DNA of 41,019 nucleotides from the NCBI GenBank assembly GCA_023411035.1, contig JAEYPE010000153.1:1-41019 (forward strand), in the 5' to 3' direction. Source of the stretch: Pseudomonadota bacterium. GTDB taxonomy: Bacteria > Pseudomonadota > Alphaproteobacteria > Azospirillales > Azospirillaceae. Below, in pieces: positions 31,616 through 40,605 of this stretch. A model generated the notes under the pieces. That model was not told the DNA's origin. It ran no database searches and worked only from the letters and a program-made list of their open reading frames with translations. Position numbers and translations under genes: made by a program. Within the stretch, counting starts at the first letter, position 1. The number at the start of each line of letters is the position of its first letter.

Positions 31616-33003
31616 TGATCCGCATTCCCATGGCCGCCGCCCCGACCGCGCACACGCCCGCGAAGCGCCGCTCCCTGTCGCGCACCGCCCTCATCTCCGC
31701 CCCGCTGCTCGCCCTGCTGCTCGGCGGCTGCGACACCGTCAACGGGTGGTTCGGCAAGACCCCCGAGCCGCCTCTGCCGGGCCAGCGCGTGTCCGTGCTG
31801 ACGCGTGAGCGCAAGGTGGAGGTCGATCCGCGGCTGGCCGGCGCGCCGGTCGCCCTGCCGCCCGCAGCGGTCAACCCCGCCTGGGCGCAGGCTGGCGGCA
31901 CGCCGGATCATGCCGGCGGCAACCTCGGCCTGTCGGCCACGCCCGGCGAGGCGTGGCGGGGCGACGTGGGCACGGGGGCCAGCAGCTCCCGCTCGCTGCT
32001 GGCCACGCCGGTCATCGCGGATGGCCGCATCTTCGCCATGGACGCCGACTCGCACGTCGCCGCCCTGGACGAGCGCACCGGGCGCCAGATCTGGCGTGTG
32101 GACACCAAGCCCGAGAAGGAGCGCGGCGGCGCCAGCGGCGGCGGTGTCGCCTATGCCGACGGGCGCGTCTTCGCGGCCACCGGCTTCGGCGAGGTGGTGG
32201 CGCTCGATCCCGCCAACGGCTCCATCATCTGGCGCAAGCGCGTGCCGGGTCCGGTCCGCGGCGCCCCGACCGTCGAGGGCGGGCGCGTGCTGGTCCTGAC
32301 TCTGGACAACCAGCTTTCGGCCCTGTCGGCTTCCGACGGCGCCGTCCAGTGGTCGCACCAGGGCATTCTGGAGACGGCGGGCCTGCTGGGCGCCGTCAGC
32401 CCGGCGGCGTCGCCGACCCTGATCGTCGCGCCCTATTCCTCGGGCGAGCTGTACGGCCTGCGTCCGGAAAACGGGCGCGTGGCGTGGCAGGAGAGCCTGG
32501 CGGCCATCCGCCGCAGCGGCGCGCTGAGCAGCCTTGCCGACATCCGCGGCCTGCCGGTGATCGACCGCGGCGTCGTCTACGCGATCGGCCATTCCGGCCG
32601 CATGGTGGCCATTGACGAGCGCATCGGCGCCCGCCTGTGGGAGGCCGAGCTCGGCGGCACCCAGACCCCATGGATCGCCGGCGACCACATCTTCATCGTG
32701 ACCAACGATTCGGAAGTCGTGGCGCTGACCCGTCAGGCCGGTCATGCCCGGTGGGTGACTCCGCTCGCCCGCTTCACCGATCCGGAGGACAAGAAGGGGC
32801 CGATCACCTGGTCCGGTCCGGTCCTGGCGGGTGGCAAGCTCTACGTCACCGGGTCGAACGGCGAGATGCTGGCCCTGTCGCCCGGCGACGGACAGGTGCT
32901 GACCCGCTATTCGCTGCCGGCTTCCACCTATTTGCCTCCGGTCGTGGCGAACAACACCCTATATGTCCTGAGCGAGAACGGTACGCTGGTGGCGTACCGC
33001 TGA
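31615..33003 (+). CDS. bamB: Outer-membrane assembly lipoprotein BamB (PQQ-like beta-propeller)
   Basis: A 462-residue lipoprotein of the BAM complex that inserts beta-barrel proteins. The N-terminal signal with lipobox is SLSRTALISAPLLALLLGGC. After a linker, a repeated propeller follows, each blade with patterns such as ALDERTGRQIWRVDTKP, ALDPANGSIIWRKRVPGPVRGAPTVEGGRVLVLTLDNQLSAL and ALSPGDGQVLTRYSLP. ATG 31615 overlaps the preceding stop; ATG 31630 is a possible later start that still leaves a signal peptide. It lies between a YfgM-like gene and der, as in many proteobacteria. Length is slightly above the enteric BamB (392) because of a longer N-terminus. Confidence 0.93.
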   Translation: MIRIPMAAAPTAHTPAKRRSLSRTALISAPLLALLLGGCDTVNGWFGKTPEPPLPGQRVSVLTRERKVEVDPRLAGAPVALPPAAVNPAWAQAGGTPDHAGGNLGLSATPGEAWRGDVGTGASSSRSLLATPVIADGRIFAMDADSHVAALDERTGRQIWRVDTKPEKERGGASGGGVAYADGRVFAATGFGEVVALDPANGSIIWRKRVPGPVRGAPTVEGGRVLVLTLDNQLSALSASDGAVQWSHQGILETAGLLGAVSPAASPTLIVAPYSSGELYGLRPENGRVAWQESLAAIRRSGALSSLADIRGLPVIDRGVVYAIGHSGRMVAIDERIGARLWEAELGGTQTPWIAGDHIFIVTNDSEVVALTRQAGHARWVTPLARFTDPEDKKGPITWSGPVLAGGKLYVTGSNGEMLALSPGDGQVLTRYSLPASTYLPPVVANNTLYVLSENGTLVAYR

Positions 33004-33039
33004 TCGTCACCCTTGGTTCTTTATAAGGCCCCCGGCCCG

Positions 33040-34443
33040 ATGTCCTTTACCGTCGCTCTCGTCGGTCGGCCGAATGTCGGCAAATCGACTCTGTTCAACC
33101 GTTTGGCCGGCAAGAAGCTGGCGCTGGTCGACGACACGCCCGGCGTGACGCGCGACTGGCGCTCGGCGCCCGCCCGTGTGGGCGGTCTGTCCTTCACCGT
33201 GGTCGACACCGCCGGCCTGGAGGACGTCACCGACGACAGCCTGGAGGCGCGCATGCGCCGCCAGACCGAACGCGCCCTGGAACGCGCCGACGTGGCGCTG
33301 TTCATCGTGGACGCCCGTGCCGGCATCACGCCGCTGGACCGCCATTTCGCGACCCTGCTGCGCAAGGGCAAGACCCCGGTCGTCCTGATCGCCAACAAGG
33401 CGGAAGGGAAGGCCGGCATGCCCGGACTCTACGAAGCCTTCGAGCTCGGCCTGGGCGAGCCGATCCCGCTGTCGGCGGAGCATGGCGAGGGCATGGCCGA
33501 TCTGGTCCAGGCCCTGCTGCCCTACGCCCCGCCGGAACCGGAGGAGGCCGAGATGGCTTCCGCCCCCGCCAAGGGCGAGGGGGAAGAGGAGCTTCCGGTC
33601 GGCGACCAGCCGGAAACCGACGAGGAGCGCGCCCGTCCGATCCAGATCGCCATCGTCGGGCGCCCGAACGTCGGCAAATCCACCCTGCTGAACGCCCTGA
33701 TCGGGGAGGAGCGCGTGCTGACCGGCCCCGAGGCCGGCATGACGCGCGATGCCATCAGCGTCGATTGGGAGTGGCGTGGACGCAAGTTCCGGCTGGTGGA
33801 CACCGCCGGGATGCGCAAGCGCGCCCGTGTCGATGCCAAGGTGGAGAAGCTGGCCGTCGCCGACGCCCTGCGCGTCGTCCGCATGGCCCAGGTCGTCCTG
33901 CTGGTGGTCGATGCCAACCAGATCCTGGACAAGCAGGACCTGACCATCGCCCGCATGGTGGTGGAGGAAGGCCGCGCGCTGGTCATCGCCCTGAACAAGT
34001 GGGACGCCGTGGACGACCGCGCCATGGCCCTGCGTCAGGTGGAGGACAAGCTCCAGGCCGCGCTCGCCCAGATCAAGGGCGTGGAGGTCGTGACCATCTC
34101 CGCCTTGCAGGGCAGGAAGCTGGACACGCTGCTGGACTCGATCCTGTCGACCTACGGGCAGTGGAACCGGCGCATTCCGACCGCCCAGCTCAACCGCTGG
34201 ATCGAAGGCGTGCTGGATCACCACCCGCCGCCCCTGGTCGAGGGCCGGCGCATCAAGATCCGCTACGCGACGCAGGTGAAGACCCGCCCGCCGACCGTGG
34301 CGCTGTTCGTGAACAAGCCGCTGGATTTGCCGGAAAGCTATCAGCGCTATCTGATCGCGCACCTGCGCGAGACGTTCGAGTTGCCGGGCGTGCCGGTGCG
34401 GTTGCTGCTGCGCAAGCAGAAGAATCCGTTCGCGGACGATTGA
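33040..34443 (+). CDS. der: Ribosome biogenesis GTPase Der (EngA)
   Basis: A 467-residue GTPase with two tandem G domains, required for 50S subunit assembly. Both P-loops read GRPNVGKST (domain 1 about 4-165, domain 2 about 200-370), each with DTxG switch motifs (VVDTAGLED, LVDTAGMRK) and NKxD-type motifs (IANKAEG, LNKWDAV). An acidic linker of about 35 residues joins them. A C-terminal KH-like domain (LNRWIEGVLDHHPPP...RIKIRYATQVKTRPPTVALFVNKP) completes the protein. ATG 33040 begins MSFTVALVG, the family start, nine codons inside a longer frame. It is the last gene of the YfgM-bamB-der unit and is followed by a strong terminator. Confidence 0.97.
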   Translation: MSFTVALVGRPNVGKSTLFNRLAGKKLALVDDTPGVTRDWRSAPARVGGLSFTVVDTAGLEDVTDDSLEARMRRQTERALERADVALFIVDARAGITPLDRHFATLLRKGKTPVVLIANKAEGKAGMPGLYEAFELGLGEPIPLSAEHGEGMADLVQALLPYAPPEPEEAEMASAPAKGEGEEELPVGDQPETDEERARPIQIAIVGRPNVGKSTLLNALIGEERVLTGPEAGMTRDAISVDWEWRGRKFRLVDTAGMRKRARVDAKVEKLAVADALRVVRMAQVVLLVVDANQILDKQDLTIARMVVEEGRALVIALNKWDAVDDRAMALRQVEDKLQAALAQIKGVEVVTISALQGRKLDTLLDSILSTYGQWNRRIPTAQLNRWIEGVLDHHPPPLVEGRRIKIRYATQVKTRPPTVALFVNKPLDLPESYQRYLIAHLRETFELPGVPVRLLLRKQKNPFADD

Positions 34444-34465
34444 TCGGCGTCTCAGGATGAAATGA

Positions 34466-34493
34466 AAAAGGCCGCGCTATTGCGCGGCCTTTT
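34466..34493. terminator. Bidirectional Rho-independent terminator after der
   Basis: AAAAGGCCGCGC (34466-34477), loop TATT, GCGCGGCCTTTT (34482-34493). The 12-base stem is perfect and carries A and T tracts on both sides, serving both der and the convergent SDR gene. Confidence 0.95.
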
Positions 34494-34517
34494 GCTTTGG
34501 CGGGCGAGGCAGGCATT

Positions 34518-35228
34518 TCACCCCTGCGCCGACACCACCTCGCCGTGGCGCGTGCAGGAGGCTTCCGCCAGTTCCACGAACGCTTCCGTCACGTCGTCGG
34601 GCTGGGCCAGCTTGGTCTGGTCCTCGCCGGGGAAAGCCTGCATGCGCAGCTTGGTCGCCACGATGCCGGGGTCGATCAGGTTAACGCGCAGGTTCGACGC
34701 GGCGATCTCCATCGCGTAGGTCTTCACCATCATCTCCAGCGCCGCCTTGCTGGCCCCGTACGGGCTCCAGTAGGGGTAGGGCGCGTGCGCGGCCCCCGAC
34801 GTCACGAAGATGGCGCGCCCCGATTCGGAGGTGCGCAACAGGCGGTCGAAGGAGCGGATCAGGCGGTAGTTGGCCGTGACGTTCACGTCCATCACGCGCT
34901 GCCACAGCTTCGGATCGTAATGGGCGACCGGCCCCAGCGCCTCCAGGACGCCGGCGTTGCTGACCAGGATGTCCAGCTTCCCGAACCGCTCGTAGATGGA
35001 GAAGCCGAGCTGGTCGATCTTGTCGAACTGGCGCAGGTCCAGCGGGACCAGCGTGGCGTTCCGGCCCGTGGCCTGGAAGATCGCGTCGTCGGTCTCCTCA
35101 AGCCCGCCGACGGTGCGGGCGGCCAGGATGACGTGGGCGCCTTCGGCGGCGAAGCGCTTGGCGACGGCGGCGCCGATGCCGCGCGATGCGCCGGTGATGA
35201 GGGCGGTGCGGCCGGAAAGACGGGACAT
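34518..35228 (-). CDS. Short-chain dehydrogenase/reductase
   Basis: A 236-residue classical SDR. The NAD(P) site is TALITGASRGIGAAVAKRFA, the NAG motif VSNAGVLEALGP, and the catalytic Ser-Tyr-Lys are in FVTSGAAHAPYPYWSPYGASKAALEM. Arg after the nucleotide-binding loop (AARTVGG) suggests NADP preference, but the substrate is unknown. It lies 90 bp downstream of purF on the same strand, the last member of the radA-cvpA-purF-SDR run, a linkage common in alphaproteobacteria. ATG 35228 (MSRLSGRTALITG) matches family starts. The bidirectional terminator ends the unit. Confidence 0.92.
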   Translation of the reverse strand: MSRLSGRTALITGASRGIGAAVAKRFAAEGAHVILAARTVGGLEETDDAIFQATGRNATLVPLDLRQFDKIDQLGFSIYERFGKLDILVSNAGVLEALGPVAHYDPKLWQRVMDVNVTANYRLIRSFDRLLRTSESGRAIFVTSGAAHAPYPYWSPYGASKAALEMMVKTYAMEIAASNLRVNLIDPGIVATKLRMQAFPGEDQTKLAQPDDVTEAFVELAEASCTRHGEVVSAQG

Positions 35229-35318
35229 GGCGGCGACTCGACGATGATGCGGAAGGGGATCGGCAAACGGGCCGGTCCGCTGGGTTGCGGCCGGCCCGTC
35301 GCGGCGGTGGTCAGGCTG

Positions 35319-36767
35319 TTACGCGCGGAGACGGACGTTCGCCTCGACCGGCGGATTGTCCAGCGCGTCGGTCAGCGCGATCGGGTAGTCGCCGGTGAAG
35401 CAGGCGTCGCAGAAGGTCAGCTTCTGCGGGTCGCGCCGCTCCTCGCCCATGGCGCGGTAGAGGCCGTCCAGGGAGATGAAGGCGAGGCTGTCGGCCTGGA
35501 TGAAGTCGCGCATCTCCTCCACCGACATGCGGTGGGCGAGAAGCTTGCTCTGCTCCGGCGTGTCGATGCCGTAGAAGCAGGGGTGCGAGGTCGGCGGGCT
35601 GGAGATGCGCATATGGACCTCCTTCGCCCCGGCGGCGCGCACCATCTCCACGATCTTCTTCGAGGTCGTGCCGCGCACGATGCTGTCGTCCACCAGCACC
35701 ACCCGCTTGCCCTCGATCAGGGCGCGGTTGGCGTTGTGCTTCAGCTTGACGCCCAGATGGCGGATCTGGTCGGTCGGTTCGATGAAGGTGCGGCCCACAT
35801 AGTGGTTGCGGATGATGCCCAGCCCGAAGGGGATGCCGCTCTGGTTGGCGTAGCCGATGGCCGCCGGCACGCCGCTGTCGGGCACCGGCACCACGATGTC
35901 GGCGTCGATCCCCGACTCGATGGCCAACTCGGCGCCGATCCGCTGCCGGGCGCTGTAGACGGAGCTGCCCTCCATCACGCTGTCGGGCCGCGCGAAGTAG
36001 ATGTATTCGAAGATGCAGAAGCGGCGGCCCTGCGGTTGGAAGGGGCGGAGGCTTTGCACGCCCTGGTCGTTCAGCACGACCATCTCGCCCGGCTCGACGT
36101 CGCGGACATATTCGGCGCCGACGATGTCCAGCGCGCAGGTTTCGCTGGTCACGATGTGGGTGTCGCCCAGCTTGCCCAGAACCAGCGGGCGCACGCCCAG
36201 CGGGTCGCGCACGCCGATCACCTCGTTCGGGGTCAGGGCCACCAGGGAGAAGGCGCCCTCCACCTGCCGCACCGCTTCGATCAGCCGGTCCACCGGCGAA
36301 CCGCCGCGGGCGATGGCCATGAGGTGGACGATCGTTTCGGTGTCGGTGGTGGACTGGAACAGGCAGCCGCGGCGGACGAGCTGGCGGCGAAGCGTGTGTG
36401 CGTTGGTCAGGTTGCCGTTGTGGGCGAGCGCGAAGCCGCCGAACTCGAAATCGGCGTAGAGTGGCTGGACATTGCGGATCGTCGTGTCGCCGGTGGTGGC
36501 GTAGCGGACGTGGCCGATGGCCTGCGGACCCTTCAGCCTGCCGATGATCGCTTCGGACGAGAAGTGGTCGCCGACCAGACCCAGGCTGTGCTCCAGATGG
36601 AAGCGGTCGCCGTCGTGGCTGACGATGCCGCAGGCTTCCTGGCCGCGATGCTGAAGCGCATGCAGGCCGAGCGCGGTGATGGCACCCGCCTGTGCATGGC
36701 TGTGGATGCCGAACACGCCGCACTCCTCGCGCAGCTTGTCGTCGTCGAACGGATGCGTCGTCAGCAT
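35319..36767 (-). CDS. purF: Amidophosphoribosyltransferase
   Basis: A 482-residue enzyme catalysing the first step of purine synthesis, PRPP plus glutamine to phosphoribosylamine. The Ntn-hydrolase nucleophile is Cys16 in DDDKLREECGVFGIHSHAQAG, so the first 15 residues would be cleaved as a propeptide. The PRTase signature is VVLVDDSIVRGTTSKKIV. A CDACFTGDYP pair and a further HPCFYG cysteine fit the Fe-S cluster type known from Bacillus PurF. ATG 36767 is chosen because GAGGA lies seven bases upstream; a frame from 36866 would add 33 residues that include a tandem GDAVYD repeat. It follows cvpA by 116 bp. Confidence 0.96.
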   Translation of the reverse strand: MLTTHPFDDDKLREECGVFGIHSHAQAGAITALGLHALQHRGQEACGIVSHDGDRFHLEHSLGLVGDHFSSEAIIGRLKGPQAIGHVRYATTGDTTIRNVQPLYADFEFGGFALAHNGNLTNAHTLRRQLVRRGCLFQSTTDTETIVHLMAIARGGSPVDRLIEAVRQVEGAFSLVALTPNEVIGVRDPLGVRPLVLGKLGDTHIVTSETCALDIVGAEYVRDVEPGEMVVLNDQGVQSLRPFQPQGRRFCIFEYIYFARPDSVMEGSSVYSARQRIGAELAIESGIDADIVVPVPDSGVPAAIGYANQSGIPFGLGIIRNHYVGRTFIEPTDQIRHLGVKLKHNANRALIEGKRVVLVDDSIVRGTTSKKIVEMVRAAGAKEVHMRISSPPTSHPCFYGIDTPEQSKLLAHRMSVEEMRDFIQADSLAFISLDGLYRAMGEERRDPQKLTFCDACFTGDYPIALTDALDNPPVEANVRLRA

Positions 36768-36780
36768 CGGAAGATCCTCG

Positions 36781-36816
36781 TCATACACAGCATCACCGTC
36801 ATACACAGCATCACCA
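36781..36816. repeat. 18-bp tandem duplication in the purF leader
   Basis: TCATACACAGCATCACCG (36781-36798) is repeated with one change at 36799-36816, ending 14 bases upstream of the chosen purF ATG and abutting its ribosome site region. Read in the purF frame it would encode GDAVYD twice. Confidence 0.92.
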
Positions 36817-36883
36817 AAGGGCATTGCCCCGGCGGCCTCGTGCCGGCGGGGGTTACACACAGGCACCCTGCACCATGCGGCGC

Positions 36884-37570
36884 TCAGCGTGCGTTCTGGA
36901 TCAGTCGCTCAAGGTCGCCGCGGTCCCGGTCCTTATAGCCGGTATCGGTCGGCGAAGCACCACCGGTCTTGGGTCCGCCGGGCACCGGGGTGGACAGGCG
37001 GTCCAGCGCTTCCTTCGCCTCCACCGCCTGCCGCGCGCGCTCCCGCGCCATGTCCATCTGGCCCAGCCCGTCCTTGCGCATAGTCTCGGGCATCACCTCG
37101 TAGATCATGGCGGCGCCGGCGACCAGCATCGGGCGGGTCTTGGCGTTCTGGAGCCAGGCCGGATGCTCCGCCGGGTTCGGCACCAGCCACGCGAAAAACA
37201 GATAGGCAACGGAGGCGAGGATTGCACCCTTCAGCAGCCCGAAGACGAAGCCAAGGGAACGGTCCAGCGCCGAAAGGCCGGAATTCTGCACCCCGCGCGA
37301 TACGACGCGGCCCAGGATTGTGAGAAACACAAGGCTGACGACGAACAGCGCCACCGCCGACGCGGCATAGGCGGCCATTTCGACATGGATGTAGTTCTGG
37401 GCGATGGGCAACACATGGGGCAGGGCGTTCAGCGTGATCAGCGCGGCACCCACCCAGGCGGCGACCGACAGCACCTCGGCCACCATGCCGCGGGTGAAGG
37501 CCAGCAGTGCCGAGAGCAGAAGCACCACGATGACGGCCAGATCCGCCGGGTTGATCGGGAAGGTGTCCAT
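36884..37570 (-). CDS. cvpA: CvpA family membrane protein
   Basis: A 228-residue inner-membrane protein with four predicted helices in the first 150 residues (PADLAVIVVLLLSALLAFTRG, LSVAAWVGAALITL, MAAYAASAVALFVVSLVFLTIL, GLLKGAILASVAYLFFAWLV) and a polar C-terminal tail. CvpA was first described for colicin V production; its exact role is unsettled, with envelope-stress and biofilm links. Location just upstream of purF and 28 bp downstream of radA is the conserved arrangement. ATG 37570 (MDTFPINPADLAV) matches the family start. Confidence 0.92.
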   Translation of the reverse strand: MDTFPINPADLAVIVVLLLSALLAFTRGMVAEVLSVAAWVGAALITLNALPHVLPIAQNYIHVEMAAYAASAVALFVVSLVFLTILGRVVSRGVQNSGLSALDRSLGFVFGLLKGAILASVAYLFFAWLVPNPAEHPAWLQNAKTRPMLVAGAAMIYEVMPETMRKDGLGQMDMARERARQAVEAKEALDRLSTPVPGGPKTGGASPTDTGYKDRDRGDLERLIQNAR

Positions 37571-37598
37571 AGCTCCGCTACGCCTCGTGCGCTCTTGC

Positions 37599-39011
37599 TC
37601 AATAACTCTCGTGCCGGTCGCGGCTTTTCGGCGGGCGGCCCGAACCCGCCTGGAACAGCGGCAGCAACTCGCCGAGCTGCTGCAACTCGACCGTCTTCAG
37701 GCCGCTGTCGCCGCGCCCCGGCTTCTTGCCGTTCCGTCTAGCCGGAAAGATCGCCGTTGAAAACCCCAGCTTTGCAGCTTCCTTCAGCCGGGCGTCGCTT
37801 TGGCCCACGGCGCGCACCTCGCCCGACAGGCCGAGCTCGCCGAACACCACGGCGTCGGCGGGCACCGGCTCTCCGGTCAGGGACGAAACCAGCGCCGCGG
37901 CGACCGCGAGGTCCGCCGCCGGTTCGGTGATCCGCAGCCCGCCGGCCACGTTCAGATAGACGTCGTTGGCACCGATCTGCACGCCGCAGCGGGCCTCCAG
38001 CACCGCCAGGACCATGGCGAGCCGCGCCGAATCCCAGCCGACCACCGCGCGCCGCGGCGTGCCGAGCGGGGAGGGGGCGACCAGGGCCTGCACCTCCACC
38101 AGCACGGGGCGCGTGCCCTCCATCCCGGCGAAGACCGCGGCCCCCGATACGTCGCCGCGGCGTTCCGCCAGGAACAGGGCGGAGGGGTTGGCGACCTCGC
38201 CCAGCCCGACGTCGGTCATCTCGAACACGCCGATCTCGTCCGTCGCGCCGAAGCGGTTCTTCACCGCGCGCAGGATGCGGAACTGGTGGCCGCGCTCGCC
38301 TTCGAAATACAGCACCGTGTCCACCATGTGCTCCAGCACGCGGGGGCCGGCGATGGTGCCTTCCTTGGTGACGTGGCCGACCAGCAGAAGGACGCAGCCG
38401 CGACGCTTGGCGACGCGGATCAGTTCCTGCGCGCTGGCGCGGACCTGCGCCACGGTGCCGGGGGCGCTGTCCAGATTGTCCACATACATGGTCTGGATCG
38501 AGTCGATCACGACCACCTCCGGCCCGTCCGTGGCGTCCAGCGAGGCCACGATGTCGCGCACGCTGGTGGCGGAGGCGAGCTGGACCGGCGCCGCGGCGCA
38601 GCCCAGCCGCAGGGCGCGCAGCCGCACCTGATCCACCGCCTCCTCGCCCGAGACGTAGGCGCAGCGATGTTCCTGCGACAGCCGGGCCATGGCCTGGAGC
38701 AGAAGGGTGGATTTGCCGATTCCGGGGTCGCCGCCGATCAGGATCGCCGATCCGGGGACGAGGCCGCCGCCGCACACGCGGTCGAACTCCTCGATGCGGG
38801 TCAGGCGGCGGGGGGGAGCCGCGCTGGTGCCGGCCAGCCCGACGAAGTCCAGCCGGCGCCCGCGCGCCACGCCCAATCCCTTGGGCGCGCTTTCCGGGGC
38901 GGCTTCCTCGACGAGCGTGTTCCATTCGCCGCAGGCATCGCAGCGTCCCGCCCATTTCGGAAAGGACGCGCCGCAAGATTGGCAGACGTAGCGGGTGGTC
39001 GGCTTGGCCAA
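37599..39011 (-). CDS. radA: DNA repair protein RadA (Sms)
   Basis: A 470-residue RecA-related ATPase that promotes branch migration in recombination. The order is an N-terminal zinc finger YVCQSCGASFPKWAGRCDACGEWN, Walker A GGDPGIGKSTLLLQ, Walker B VVVIDSIQTMY, the RadA-specific KNRFG (AVKNRFGATDEIGVFEM) and a Lon-protease-like C-terminal domain. The start is uncertain: TTG 39011 gives MAKPTTRYVCQSCG, the usual family N-terminus, but has no clear ribosome site; ATG 39068 adds 19 residues. It begins the radA-cvpA-purF-SDR run and is divergent from map. Confidence 0.95.
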   Translation of the reverse strand: MAKPTTRYVCQSCGASFPKWAGRCDACGEWNTLVEEAAPESAPKGLGVARGRRLDFVGLAGTSAAPPRRLTRIEEFDRVCGGGLVPGSAILIGGDPGIGKSTLLLQAMARLSQEHRCAYVSGEEAVDQVRLRALRLGCAAAPVQLASATSVRDIVASLDATDGPEVVVIDSIQTMYVDNLDSAPGTVAQVRASAQELIRVAKRRGCVLLLVGHVTKEGTIAGPRVLEHMVDTVLYFEGERGHQFRILRAVKNRFGATDEIGVFEMTDVGLGEVANPSALFLAERRGDVSGAAVFAGMEGTRPVLVEVQALVAPSPLGTPRRAVVGWDSARLAMVLAVLEARCGVQIGANDVYLNVAGGLRITEPAADLAVAAALVSSLTGEPVPADAVVFGELGLSGEVRAVGQSDARLKEAAKLGFSTAIFPARRNGKKPGRGDSGLKTVELQQLGELLPLFQAGSGRPPKSRDRHESY

Positions 39012-39172
39012 AGGTCTAGCGATTGGTTGGGGCGGCAGCGCCCCACATATAGCAAGCTGGCGTTCCAAATCCTATGGCCGAGGCGATAAAAACGCCGGGG
39101 CTTTTCTTGGGCCGGTCCGGTGGTTAGGTTCTGCACCGGAACGACGGCAAACGACGGATACGAGGTGACACG

Positions 39173-40015
39173 GTGGCGGACAGGGAAGCGCGGAAGATCC
39201 CGCTGCACGGGGCGGAGGAGTTCGAGGCGATGCGCAAGGCCGGGCGGCTGGCCGCTGCGACGCTCGATTACATCACGCCCCATGTGGTGCCGGGGGTCAG
39301 CACGGGCCATCTCGACCGGCTGATCGAGGCGTACATGCGGGACAACGGCGCGATCCCCGCGACCATCGGCTATCACGGCTATCCGGCGGCGAGCTGCATT
39401 TCGCCGAACCATGTGGTGAACCACGGCATCCCGTCCGACGACAAGAAGCTGGTCGACGGCGACATCGTGAACATCGACGTGACGGTGATCCTGGACGGCT
39501 GGTACGGCGACACCAGCCGCATGTACTTCGTCGGCGAGAAGATCGGGGTGAAGGCGCGCAAGCTGGTGGACTTCACCTATCAGGCGATGATGGCCGGAAT
39601 CGCCCAGGCCAAGCCGGGCAACCATCTGGGCGACATCGGCCACGCCATCCAGACCATGGCCGAATCCCACCGCTACGGCGTCGTCCGCGATTTCGGCGGT
39701 CACGGCATCGGGCGGGTGTTCCACGACGCGCCGCATGTCGATCATTTCGGCAAGCGGGGCACCGGCGTGCTGCTGGTGCCGGGCATGGTCTTCACCATCG
39801 AGCCGATGATCAACGCCGGCAAGCCGGACGTGAAGATCCTGTCGGACGGCTGGACCACCGTCACCCGCGACCGTTCCCTCTCCGCCCAGTTCGAGCATCA
39901 GGTCGGCATCACCGAGACGGGGTGCGAGATTTTCACCCTGTCCCCGGCGGGCTACACCCGGCCGCCCTATGGAACCGCCGCCGGGGGAACCGCCGCCGGG
40001 GCCGCCGCGGCATGA
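39173..40015 (+). CDS. map: Methionine aminopeptidase, type I
   Basis: A 280-residue metalloenzyme that removes initiator Met from nascent proteins. The five metal ligands are visible: two Asp in IVNIDVTVILDGWYGDTSRMY, His in FGGHGIGRVFHDAP, Glu in MVFTIEPMIN and Glu in QFEHQVGIT. The ScisPNHVVNHGIP substrate segment is also typical. Start is GTG 39173 with CGAGGTG upstream. The C-terminus carries an extra TAAGGTAAGAAAA tail encoded by a 15-bp duplication. The stop overlaps the next ATG by four bases (ATGA), so a NUDIX gene is coupled. Confidence 0.96.
   Translation: MADREARKIPLHGAEEFEAMRKAGRLAAATLDYITPHVVPGVSTGHLDRLIEAYMRDNGAIPATIGYHGYPAASCISPNHVVNHGIPSDDKKLVDGDIVNIDVTVILDGWYGDTSRMYFVGEKIGVKARKLVDFTYQAMMAGIAQAKPGNHLGDIGHAIQTMAESHRYGVVRDFGGHGIGRVFHDAPHVDHFGKRGTGVLLVPGMVFTIEPMINAGKPDVKILSDGWTTVTRDRSLSAQFEHQVGITETGCEIFTLSPAGYTRPPYGTAAGGTAAGAAAA
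39971..40000 (+). repeat. 15-bp tandem duplication at the 3' end of map
   Basis: GGAACCGCCGCCGGG occurs at 39971-39985 and 39986-40000, encoding repeated GTAAG in the Map tail. It is a likely slippage product at the coding end. Confidence 0.93.
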
Positions 40016-40602
40016 GCGGGGAGCTGAAGCCCTGGACGGTGCTGGAGCGCCGGACCCTGCTCGACGCCGGCCCCTTCCTGAAAGTGCACGCCGAGACCAT
40101 CGAGACGCCGGAAGGCCGGCGGGTGGAGAATTTCTATCAAGTCGAGCAGGCGGACTTCGTCCTGATGTTCGTGGAGGACGAGGACGGGCGCGCGCTGATG
40201 CTGCGCACCTACAAGCACGGGCCGCGCCGCGTCAGCCAGACCTTCCCCGCCGGGGCGCTGAATCCCGGGGAAGATCCGCTGGCTGCTGCGAAGCGGGAGT
40301 TGCTGGAGGAGACCGGCTACGCCGCGGAGGACTGGACCGCGCTCGGTTCCTACGTGGTTCAGGGGAACCAGCGCGGCTGCGTCTGCCATATGTTCCACGC
40401 CCGCAACGCCCGCAGGGTGGCCGAGGCGGACTCCGGGGATTTGGAGGAGATGCGGTTGGAGCTTCTGACCCGTGCGGAGCTGATCGCGGCGGCGGCGGAG
40501 GGCGACTACGCCCTGCTGCCGGTCATCGCCATGCTGGGCGCCGTTCTCCTGCCGGAGTTGCGCGACAATCTCGCGCGGTCGGCGGCGCGTCCGGGGCCGT
40601 AG
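40012..40602 (+). CDS. NUDIX hydrolase (ADP-ribose pyrophosphatase-like)
   Basis: A 196-residue hydrolase of nucleoside diphosphate-X compounds. The NUDIX box is perfect: GALNPGEDPLAAAKRELLEETGYA (G-x5-E-x7-REL-x-EE-x-G). The N-terminal strands (WTVLERRTLLDAGPFLKVHAETIETPEGRRVENFYQVEQADFVLMF) resemble the ADP-ribose/GDP-mannose pyrophosphatase branch, so ADP-ribose or a similar sugar nucleotide is the likely substrate. ATG 40012 overlaps the map stop by four bases, indicating coupled translation. The stop lies three bases from the convergent small gene. Confidence 0.9.
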   Translation: MSGELKPWTVLERRTLLDAGPFLKVHAETIETPEGRRVENFYQVEQADFVLMFVEDEDGRALMLRTYKHGPRRVSQTFPAGALNPGEDPLAAAKRELLEETGYAAEDWTALGSYVVQGNQRGCVCHMFHARNARRVAEADSGDLEEMRLELLTRAELIAAAAEGDYALLPVIAMLGAVLLPELRDNLARSAARPGP

Positions 40603-40605
40603 AGG

